Below are positions 55,672-64,000 of a DNA stretch of 64,000 bases, piece after piece. The position numbers and the translations under genes are program-made. This DNA is from Fragilariopsis cylindrus CCMP1102 (Eukaryota > Bacillariophyta > Bacillariophyceae > Bacillariales > Bacillariaceae), in assembly GCA_900095095.1 (NCBI GenBank), contig FMBT01000404.1, forward strand, positions 62,001 to 126,000, given 5' to 3'. Each line of letters starts with the position of its first letter. The stretch's first letter is position 1. The notes under the pieces are model-generated. The model saw only the letters and a list, made by a program, of their open reading frames with translations. It was not told where the DNA came from and searched no databases.

Positions 55672-57253
55672 TCATCCCTCTTCTTTTAATAATGCTCGTC
55701 TCATATTCAAAACGGATCGTGCACCTGTTATACCAATTGTTTTTACATATAACCACATTGGGATACATCCGCCACCACCACCACCACCACCACCACCATC
55801 ACTTGTGGAAGATGAAGAATCATTCAGATCAATTCTACATATAATAGTTAATTTTGTTCTTTCTCCTGATAATGACGTTGACGATGACGATGACGATTCA
55901 GATGGTGGTATGGGTTTATAAAATGCAATCGAATCTTGAAATGCTCTTGTATATGATTTATTCCGATATGGTAAAGAAGTTGCTATTGTTGTGGTATCAT
56001 TTTCATTTTCATTTTCGTCGTCTCCTTCATTGCCATTGCCATCACTATCACTCTCAGTTTTAGTTTCATTAAATTCCACACTCACAGTACCTGATACCCA
56101 TGTCCCATCGTCTAATGGTTTGTCTCCAGTAACACTCACAAAAACAAATTCACGTTTACCAAATGCTAATATTCGTTTCGTTCTTTTTCTTGCTAATATC
56201 ATATGAATTGTACTATTATCAATTGAATTATTATCATTGTCATTGTCATTGTTGTCGTCAGCTGCAACCTTATAATTACCATATATATCTTTGAAAATGA
56301 TTTTTTAGAAGGGGGGGGGGGGGGGGGGAAAGAAGAATGATGACAATGAATGGGTGTTATTTTAGATAGTAGTAAGTTGTCGTTTCTCCAGCATTCTCAC
56401 ACAAACAAACAAACAAACAAACAAACAAACAAACAAACAGACAGACAGACAGACATAATGCAAATGTCACTTCAACGTACGTACCTAATCCTTCATAAAA
56501 TGGATCCATTGTTGGCATAGTTTCATCCCATTTATCTAATGATAAAAAATTCCAACATTTTTCCACCGATTTTGGTATTATTGCTTCCATTTTCACATAT
56601 GGACATAATGGATCAGATGGATGTTCTAACATCGATACGCGTATAATTTCATCATCACTCTCATTATCATCGTTAGTATTCTTTTTATTTTTATTAGGAT
56701 TCATTGTAGTTAAAACCTTCCATTGCTGTTGTTGTTGTTGTTGTTGTTGTAAAGCTGATGATGACGATGATGATGATGATGATATTTCTTCTTCTTCTTC
56801 TCCATTATTATTATTAGAATAATATTCATCACCAAATGCCTTATTACGATATTCAGATTGAATTTCACGATAGGCACGTAATAAATCATGTTCATTGAAT
56901 TGTTTCTCTAAAACTTTACCTCGTTGTAGTTTATTATTACCGGTAGTACTCGCAGCAGAAGCAGAAGCAGCAGCAGTATTGCTACTAGGACTAGTACCAA
57001 ATGGACTAAAAGAAATTGCCATTACAACACCAACCGATGATGATAATGATGATGGCACAATGACGGTAACGATCATCATTACGACAATGACAACATCAAC
57101 GAGCCTACTACTAAAACTACTACTACTACTACTACTACTTGCAAATAATTTGTTGAGTATCGATTCTCCTCCTCCTCCTCCGGAAGAAGAAGGAGAAGAA
57201 GAATCACGACGATGACGGTGACGGTAATGACAGAAGTTAGTTGTATATACCAT
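55672..57253 (-). CDS. START-like lipid-binding domain protein
   Basis: Two exons, 57253-56485 and 56288-55672, join in frame (G|AT) to 461 residues. The N-terminus has a hydrophobic segment (LVDVVIVVMMIVTVIVPSSL), low-complexity Gly, Ser, Glu and Gln runs and a helical spacer (FNEHDLLRAYREIQSEY). The START-like part begins SMLEHPSDPLCPYVKMEAII and includes VEKCWNFLSLDKWDETMPTMDPFYEGL, then in exon 2 RKRTKRILAFGKREFVFVS, WVSGTVSVEF, FQDSIAFYKPI, TKLTIICRIDLND and IPMWLYVKTIGITGARSVLNMRR. START domains bind sterols, phospholipids or ceramides in a helix-grip cavity. Low-complexity inserts (Asp/Asn/Glu, Gly10) break the fold at loops. The intron holds a C18 tract (sense) and CAAA/CAGA repeats. 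Confidence 0.8.
56311..56328 (+). repeat. G18 homopolymer inside an intron
   Basis: On the sense strand of the START-like gene this is C18, ending about 20 bases before the acceptor at 56289-56290, so it can serve as the polypyrimidine tract. Confidence 0.95.
56399..56456 (+). repeat. (CAAA)n-(CAGA)n compound microsatellite
   Basis: About nine CAAA units followed by about four CAGA units, in the intron of the START-like gene. Confidence 0.95.
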
Positions 57254-58642
57254 AATGCTATTATTTGGATGATTAGAGATCGTTTACTTGTATTTGTACT
57301 TGTCCTTTTGTGCTTGTACTAACTTGACACTCAACTCAGTTTCGAGGATGATTTGATTCGATTCAATTCGATTGGCAGTTTGTCTTTTTGAATGAAGAGA
57401 TGATAAACTCGTGATTCATTCAAAAGGACTAAGTAGGTCCCAAATATATCATTGCCTTATAGAATACTTTTCTCAATACCGGTAACACCTTTTCATGATG
57501 AGCATTTCTATAATTTAGGATATCCTATTTTCCTACTTACAATCTATTTGAATATCTTTGTCAAAACGAATATATACAAAGAAGTGGTGCATCTAATGCA
57601 GTATAGTGGATTGTTCTCCTAACTAACTAACTAACTAACTAACTAACACTACTTCTTATTATATGAGCCCGCCCAACCAACAAGTTGTTGAAGGCACCAT
57701 TTTTCACCTGAATTTTACTTGTGTCAAACATAGTACTGGTACCATAGATGATACTACTGCTAGGCTAGAAATTATTGGCTGATTTTGCCAGTCATAGAAA
57801 TTTGTCATGCATGACTAAAATTATTATTAACCTCATTCATTCATTCATCATTATTGTGAATTTTGATGGGATGTATGTATGTGTGTGTGTGTTGGCTATT
57901 ATATTATGAGTATTAGAGTAGGTGCTAATCTGTTATGCTCTTCACCGCAGACCTGTATATCTCCAGACCACTACCGGTTCTGTCATCTATAGAAATAATA
58001 GTGCACTAATCCTTAGGAGTGAGGGATGGATGGGTTAGAGAGAGAGAGAGAAAAGGGTAAAAAATGCATATTTGAATCAATTGGCGATCTTTAGTTTTAT
58101 CGCGCACGGTACGCGCAGGTTTTTTCACAAGCGATGTTCGTCATGTTCTTCATTCTTTTGCGGATCTTCGCGTCAGTACGCCAAACAAAATTTGCCATGT
58201 CGCTCATGTTTCGCGCAAAAACGAATACTTGCTTTTATTGACTTCTACTAAAACTTACATTTAAAAAAATCAACGACTCTCAACGTTCGTAATTTTATCT
58301 CTCAACCGATGACAATTCGTGATCGAATCTCTCGGTGCACCTAAAGTTGATAGTGCACGAACGTTGAGAAGACATATATTATCATGCTGTATGTTGAGAA
58401 TGTGTATCTTTGTTTCGCGATTACTTTATAGATACATTTTTGTATCTATTGACTGATTTTTAGGTGTAGATATCACCTAAACAGTACGAAAGGAAAAAAT
58501 GAAAAGAAGCCAAGATAATGCAAATACCGTAAAGAATGTTCCGCCGTACGATTTAATTGTCTCATAAAATAGTCTTAAAACAAACAGAGAGATTCAGTAT
58601 TTATCTATCCTTCCTATCAATCATCCTATCGTATGACATCTC
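57254..58642. other. 1.4 kb divergent intergenic region
   Basis: Lies between the START-like gene (minus) and the fasciclin gene (plus). Contains (CTAA)n at about 57618-57647, a TG run at about 57880 and a GA run at about 58040. No gene seen. Confidence 0.6.
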
Positions 58643-59772
58643 ATGAATAACTATACTCTCTTCGTCGCTTTATGGCTGGCGGCAGTATCCCTTTCCTCCA
58701 AGAGCAGTATTGTACAAGCAGTAACCTTTAAAAAATGCGTTGAATCAGACACGCCTGTTACAGCCCCTCCTCTGTTGTTTCAACCCGAACAATTTGTAAG
58801 TATTGTGTGTGTGTGTGTGTGTGTGTGATTATTCCTATGGATTGTTCTATCTCGCAATTGTTGAAGCATTGTAGGTATCGAACAACACGGCAAGGTAGAG
58901 TATTTTGCCAACAGCAGTAACTCCTCCAACAAATTCGAACCAATACATCTTATATAATTATCACTATCTACATTTTTTTCCTTCTATTTTCCGTGGCAAC
59001 AGATGAGAATCTATGCGGTGCTGGTGCTCCTATCTCCACATTTACAGCTTTTTGCGGTATTATTGATGATGATGACCGGATTTGGGCCCATCAAAGCCTT
59101 ACTTAAAGCTTCGACGGGGTCTAGAATAACTGTTTTTGCTCCAATCGACGGTGCTTTCACTCTTCCACTTCCTACAACTGATGATGAGAAACAACAGCTT
59201 ATAGAGCTGCACATTGTAGCTGATCCACTTACTTTAGATGATCTTATATGCGACGGAGTAGTTTCCACTATCAATTTCTTGACAATGGAGTACAATCACA
59301 GAAAACTAAATGTATTACAGGAGGGCAACCATTTCAAATTGGTGGTGGTAACAAAGGGAAGGAAAATTGGCCTCAAATTGGTACAAGTATAGCGCAGGTT
59401 TTTGAGAAATTATTTTTTAGTGATTTTACAAATCCCATTGCCATTGATCCCATTACACCCTTTAATTTTGATGCTAATTCTGTCGAATTATCTACCGGTT
59501 CAAATGTCGTCAGCTGCAATGGAATCATCCAAGTTGTGGATAAACTTCTTCGTCCAGCGGAGGATAGTGGCAGTAAGAGTGGCAGTAAGAGTGGCAAGAG
59601 TGACAAGGGTGGCAAGGGTAGCAAGAGCAGTTTTGACGACTTTCATCGTGAACTTGAGACTGATAATGACAATGATAGTGACAACAAAAGAAGTAGTGAT
59701 TCATTACAACGACGCAAACGCCGACTTGAGGCCTTGATAGAACCTAATGGTAACATCGAACGGTTGAACTAA
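58643..59772 (+). CDS. Fasciclin (FAS1) domain secreted protein, several short introns or frameshifts
   Basis: Exon 1 (58643-58795) is a signal peptide (YTLFVALWLAAVSLSS, cleavage near VQA-VTF). After a GTAAGT donor and a (TG)n intron, coding resumes near 59003. FAS1 blocks: LCGAGAPISTFTAFC (one frame), then KALLKASTGSRITVFAPIDGAF and TLDDLICDG (second frame), then KTKCITGGQPFQIGGGN and VSCNGIIQVVDKLLRP (third frame). A 44-base GT-AG intron at 59258-59301 restores the frame exactly (DG-KTKC). The first shift can be bridged by a 40-base GT-AG segment (59057-59096) or is a real indel in a GAT repeat. The join from exon 1 is unresolved. FAS1 proteins are extracellular adhesion or matrix proteins. 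The tail is Ser/Lys/Gly-rich then Asp/Asn and Arg-rich. Pseudogene status is the alternative. Confidence 0.62.
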
Positions 59773-59799
59773 AAATGTTGTTTGAATAATCAAAAAACT

Positions 59800-59868
59800 A
59801 GCAGATGGGTCGGGTGCAATATATATATATATATATATATATATTGTGCTGTTTACCGACCTGCTGCT
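59800..59868 (+). repeat. Hairpin repeat 1 of 5
   Basis: Arms TCGGGTGCAAT and ATTGTGCTGTTTACCGA surround an (AT)n core that pairs with itself. Outer bases AGCAG..GGGTCGG and CCGACCTGCTGCT extend the stem. It lies about 30 bases after the fasciclin stop. Confidence 0.85.
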
Positions 59869-59910
59869 AATAATATTACCTGTATACATCACAACAACGT
59901 CACATGAATA

Positions 59911-59960
59911 TCGGGTGCAACAAAATAAATGATTATTTTTTGTTCCACTGTTTACCGATT
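59911..59960 (+). repeat. Hairpin repeat 2 of 5
   Basis: TCGGGTGCAACAAAATAA, a short loop, then TTATTTTTTGTTCCACTGTT and TACCGA. The inner arms are complementary although their sequence differs from the other copies. Confidence 0.8.
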
Positions 59961-60031
59961 TTTCGTGTATAATGATGGTATAATGTATACACTATTATGA
60001 GTGAAGAAAAGAAAAAATAATAATACTAAAG

Positions 60032-60075
60032 TCGGGTGCAATAATAATCAGTAATATATTGTGCTGTTTACCGAT
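60032..60075 (+). repeat. Hairpin repeat 3 of 5
   Basis: TCGGGTGCAATAATAATC, then GTAATATATTGTGCTGTT and TACCGA; CAATATATTAC-type pairing in the inner stem. Confidence 0.82.
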
Positions 60076-60140
60076 TTTTGTTTTACATAGAAAAAATATC
60101 TGTATAATGTCCATGCCAATCGTGATGACCATCCTGAATA

Positions 60141-60208
60141 TCGGGTGCAACAACTTAATGATAGTAATTATTATTACTATTTATTCTATTGTTGCGCTAT
60201 TTACCGAT
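60141..60208 (+). repeat. Hairpin repeat 4 of 5
   Basis: TCGGGTGCAACAA on the left and TTGTTGCGCTATTTACCGA on the right, with an inner pair ATAGTAAT / ATTACTAT. GCAACAA pairs with TTGTTGC, a compensated change relative to the GCAATA/TATTGTGC pair of copies 1 and 3. Confidence 0.85.
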
Positions 60209-60241
60209 ACATGTAAAGAAAGAATAATTAAAAATAACAAG

Positions 60242-60281
60242 TCGGGTACAATAATATTATATTATTGTGCTGTTTACCGAT
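60242..60281 (+). repeat. Hairpin repeat 5 of 5
   Basis: TCGGGTACAATAATAT on the left, then ATTATTGTGCTGTTTACCGA. Inner pair ACAATAAT / ATTATTGT. This is the shortest copy. Confidence 0.85.
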
Positions 60282-60663
60282 TTGATAGGATTAAATTAAA
60301 ATAAATAGTTATCAACTTACTTGTTTTTGTTAACTTGTTAATTATCTCTACTACTTCACTGTAGCCTAAAAAAAGTAGGAGTACTTCCAATATTTAGTAG
60401 GGGGTGCATTATCTTTTTCACTGACTATTGTTGCTTGGAATGGATTTTCACTGCCAGTAAAATATCACGGAGATTTGTTTTTCCGAACAACTATTTTGTA
60501 CGTAAAATTTTGTTTCGCCGTCATATTTGATGTGGAAGATAATAATTTCACATACTTAACCGTATTCGACGATGGTAATTCAGTAGTGCTTCTTTGAAAT
60601 CATCAAAGAATTATTGATTGATTCATTCCCATGATCATCCGTGACGAAAGGAAACAAAGAAAA
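60282..60663. other. Intergenic
   Basis: No gene or repeat recognised between the hairpin array and the small acidic reading frame. Confidence 0.6.
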
Positions 60664-61013
60664 ATGACAACAGCCAACAGCCAACAGAGAGAGGTAGGTA
60701 AGCCTTCTTGTTGACACAGCACGCACAACTAGCTAGCAAAATCAAGAAAACGACGAAAAGGATAATGAAAATGGACAGTACAGAAACTTCTCATGCTAAT
60801 TATGATGATGATAATGATGTTGTTCGGTGTCTCACATTGGCAGGGAATAAGCTACAAGAATCGATAATACAAATACTAACAGGAAAAAATGCTAAAATAG
60901 ATGATGATGATGATGATGATGATGATGACAGCAACAGTAACAGTAACAGTAACAGTAACAGTAACAGCAACAACGAAGAGTTGTTTAAAAGTTGTCGTCA
61001 GGGCCTTCGCTAG
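60664..61013 (+). CDS. Possible small acidic protein (uncertain)
   Basis: A frame from the ATG at 60765 gives about 82 residues: MKMDSTETSHANYDDDNDVV, a short helical stretch (RCLTLAGNKLQESIIQILTG), Asp10, then (Ser-Asn)n. It is open further upstream to 60720. An ATG at 60664 (MTTANSQQRE) would join it if 60694-60719, bounded by GT and AG, were a 26-base intron, shorter than any I would expect. No family recognised. It may be a non-coding stretch with trinucleotide repeats. Confidence 0.3.
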
Positions 61014-61161
61014 TTTTTAAAAACACTACATTAGCTCCAAAAATCAGTCGTGTTTAATTTTTGAGTCAAAATAATCTATTTTATTTGAATTTGAATTTGA
61101 ATTTGATTAATACACATAGCATGACATATCGTTTTCGTTTCTTCTACTACTACTTCTTCTT

Positions 61162-64000
61162 CTATTTATTTTTAGCATTCCTTGCTTGAAATTCTTTACG
61201 ACGTTGTAAAGCAGCTTGTCGATTAGCTTCGATCCGGTTTTTTTGTTCTGCCGTTAAGCCGCCACCACCACCACCGCTGCTGCTGCTGCTACCAGAGGAA
61301 GAAGAAGGTACAGGTTTTCTAACTGGTGGTAGTGGTAGTGGTGCAGCAGCTGGCGCAATATTCGGCGGTAGCATCAATGATGTGGCACTGTTACTATTAT
61401 TAAGTTTCATATGATTGTTCCCGCTATGATTCGTCGAGATTTGTCTTCCAGGAATTTTGTTATTGTTATCATGATTGGTACGTGTGCTACGAATGCCACC
61501 ACCACCACCACCACCACCGCCGTCGGTATTAGTCCTAGTAGAATTTTCATTATTCTTATGTTCAGGTGTTGATAAATCAATCACAGGATGATTATTATTA
61601 TTAGTTGTTGATGTTGTACCGTGAGCCGTCATGATTGAGGTCGGTGGTGTCCCATGCGTAGCAGCAGCTGCTGCTGCTGCTGTTATGAATGGTGATGGAA
61701 TCTCATTTTCAGTTCCTCTTCTCTCTTCGCCCGTCATACGATTATAATATGTTTCAATTTGGTCGCAATCCCCTCCTTCTCTATGATGTTCCAATACACT
61801 ACGAATAAAGTTCATATTTCCTAGTCCACGTTGCGAAGATGGTGCATTGTTATCGGATGAAGAAGAACCCGGCTGCTGTTGATGTCGCATCATCCGACGG
61901 TTGAAGTTTGGTGTTCTGAATTGATTTTCAAATTCCCGACGTGTATCTAAGACACGGTGATGGTTTTGATCGTCATCGTTACTAGCGTGAGCGTAACTTA
62001 TAGAATTACCATAATCAAATTCGGTTGCATCAGTTGCGTCCGGATCGATCCGTCCGAGATGGTCTTGGGAAAAGTGTTGTGTTAGAGCTGCATTGTCGTT
62101 GATAAAGCTATCTTGGGAGCAATGTTCTTCCTCCTCTTCGATTCGCCGAACCTCCTCCTCCTCATCATCTCCTTCCTGATCGGAACCAACCTCCGCTTCC
62201 TGTACAACGAATCGAGCTAGACCTTGTCGACGACGCTTGAGACGTTCTTTTTTAGCAGCTTCTTCATCAAAATTTGCTTCTTTATTCTTGCTTCTGGTTG
62301 ATACCGTCGTAGACATCTGCACTTTTGTACTCTTTTTCTGAAGTTTCTTTGGTCTTGCCTGCTGATCCGCGTTATTCGTCTTGTTCTTGCGTTTCTTCTT
62401 TATGATTCTAACTCCTGACAATTGAGTCAAGTTACCACTGTGTTTCGAACAAAAAATCTGCGACGATTGATCTGTGGTAGAGTGTGCATGAACGACAGTC
62501 CATCCAGACGACATACCACAGTATGGGTGGATGGCATCGGAACACTTATTCCCATCGCATTGTAATGCACCGTGCAACGAGCATGTAGAACAAGTAGCAG
62601 ACGAAATCTTCGACGAAAAGACTGAGCACATGGGATGATACCATACATTTTCTGATTTCAGAAGAGCGCCCTCTCGCTGGCAACAATAAGTACATGTGAC
62701 GGTCGTCGAAAGACTTACAGTCGAACGATTTTTGCAAGGATCACAGAACCATGGTTTCTCATCTGAGTCCACGTTATCAATTTCTATCGAGTAGCAGTGT
62801 TTGTGGAATCCTAAATTGCACGCATCACATAGAACAATAGGATCTTCGTCTGTTGAATCAACGGACGTACAAACTTGGCAGAATAGATCGTCAACGTCAA
62901 CGTCAATATTGGTGGATGGTGTATCGGTCAAGAAATCGGCTATGGAGCGTTTTCTATCTTTATTAGATTGATTGTGCACATTTTTCCTACTAGGTTACCT
63001 TCGGGGGTGTCTTCCAATGTACTTAATCTTGATTTGATGCCAGTTGTTTCGGGAGTGTCTTCTAACACGTTCAAACTGTTGGCAAAAGTGGAAGGGGTCA
63101 TATCTTGGTAGAACTGCTTAGATTCATCGACGTTGAAAATATCTGAAGCAATTGATGTACCATTTTCTTCGTCGCTATCAGTGGTTCCGATTCGAATGCG
63201 TTTGTATTTTTTTCCTGCTTTCAAATGGTTAATTATGCTATTTTGACTTGCAATCTGTGATGATGAACCAATATTCGACTGAATACACTTACTGTCTGGT
63301 GTTTCCAAGATTCGGTTACGACTGCTAGCTAGAGCATTTTTATTATGATTTACGATGACATCTTGACTGTTACGATCTGAAAGTTCGTGGTCGTATCTAT
63401 GCTTGTTGCCACACGTGTTATCGACCTGGTTTGTTCCTTTTTGCATTTTCGATTGCGCATGTTTAACTTGGCTTTCTTCGGCTTCTGGTTCGCCTTCTTC
63501 TTCTGGTGTATAATGGGAGCTTTTTGATGGTCTCTCCCTAAAATTCGATAGAGGTACATCATCGTCGCTCTCGCTTTCGTCTCCTACCTTCTCTTCATTG
63601 CTCTCTATTTTCCTCTTTTTACTACTATGTTCGTCATTGTCGTGATTAAAGTTGTGGCTTCTACAGACAGAATCAAGGGGAAGTTTGTCGTCTAGCTCCT
63701 TTGAGAGAGGAACCATTTTCTTATTACATCCGTCATTATCGTCAAGGGGGGCGGCTTCTTTCGCAACAAACAGTTTCTTCGAAATCTTCGATTTCTCTTC
63801 CCTTTCGCTCTCATCGCATTCTAACTTACGGAGTCTGCTTTCTTTCTTGTTGACAATTGACTTACATTTTAAGGAACTGAGTGCAGAATCTGCTCTGCCA
63901 TCAAAGCCGAGGGAACATTTTACCTTATTTTTACTAGTCGAGGCAAGCTGGTCTTTTGCCTTATCAGTTGGCTTTATTTTTTCGTCGTCGGCAGATTCTT
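61162..64000 (-). CDS. PHD / extended-PHD chromatin protein, N-terminus beyond the window
   Basis: Open from the right edge, exon 64000-62999, then a 41-base intron (62998-62958), then exon 62957-61162. The join reads LEDTPE-DRKRSIADFL. The upstream part is charged and disordered. The second exon has a PHD finger (LFCQVCTSVDSTDEDPIVLC, CNLGFHKHCY, PWFCDPCKN), then an extended PHD (CTYCCQREGALLKSENVWYH, MCSVF, CSLHGALQCDGNKC, AIHPYCGMSSGW, FCSKHSG). This pair is typical of the JADE/BRPF/AF10 class of histone-tail readers. The rest is low complexity, ending in TAEQKNRIEANRQAALQRRK, which resembles the RPA32-binding helix of SMARCAL1-type proteins. If correct, it links chromatin reading with DNA repair (inference). 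The 41-base intron is the least certain part; two unjoined genes are the alternative. Confidence 0.75.

Noticed and set aside
59800-60281. CRISPR array
   Set aside because: Five hairpins spaced about 100-120 bases with short diverged arms, a eukaryotic context and no cas genes; the spacing and repeat form do not fit.
60694-60719. 26-base intron
   Set aside because: GT and AG ends and frame fit, but it is far shorter than the other introns here, so it is noted only as a possibility.

Overview
This window reads as nuclear DNA of a diatom, most likely a cold-adapted raphid pennate of the Fragilariopsis / Pseudo-nitzschia type (inferred). The evidence is AT-rich intergenic DNA, a few short GT-AG introns with strong GTAAGT donors, many Asp/Asn/Ser/Gln homopolymer runs, plastid-type leaders with a Phe after the cleavage site, Pro-Ser-Ser-x-Pro-Ser mucin-like repeats, fasciclin and CPP1-like genes, and a DUF3494 ice-binding domain. 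No operons, tRNA, rRNA or CRISPR arrays were seen.

Layout. 1-3 kb: the 5' part of an IQ-motif/coiled-coil gene and UTP23 (ribosomal RNA processing), both minus strand. 3-7 kb: non-coding DNA with decayed repeats. 7.2-17.1 kb: the centrepiece, one seven-exon minus-strand gene predicted to encode about 2956 residues. In order it has a disordered acidic N-terminus, one membrane helix, an Ala-rich stretch spread over four micro-exons, a Cys-containing domain, about 1500 residues of PSSxPS repeats, and a C-terminal DUF3494 ice-binding domain. Five introns cut it into pieces that look like separate genes unless the splice frames are followed. 19-20 kb: a 5'-truncated, frameshifted PPDK pseudogene. 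20.9-28.6 kb: a SET-domain membrane protein, a GC-rich DUF3237 gene, a JmjC/cupin-8 membrane protein, and two probably secreted or plastid-targeted unknowns. 29.6-34.4 kb: PMS2 mismatch repair gene (three exons). 35-36.3 kb: CPP1-like plastid protein. 36.3-39.5 kb: gene-poor, with a MITE-like inverted-repeat element. 39.5-46.7 kb: a CK2 regulatory-subunit-like protein with a signal peptide, an unknown gene beside partial duplications, a Qc-SNARE, and a BTB-SAP protein. 48.9-51 kb: an AMT1 ammonium transporter. 51.5-57.3 kb: two small membrane proteins, a sulfotransferase with membrane helices inserted in its catalytic domain, and a START-like lipid-binding protein. 58.6-60.3 kb: a fasciclin gene followed by five regularly spaced hairpin repeats. 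61.2-64 kb: a PHD/extended-PHD chromatin protein running off the right edge.

The genes do not form one pathway. Two themes recur: surface or secretory proteins (ice-binding mucin, fasciclin, sulfotransferase, ammonium transporter, SNARE) and nuclear or DNA-maintenance proteins (UTP23, PMS2, PHD). Most novel: the membrane-tethered ice-binding mucin, the hairpin array behind the fasciclin gene, and the CK2 beta with secretory leader. Exon joins were checked by reading frame only; no transcript or database search was available.
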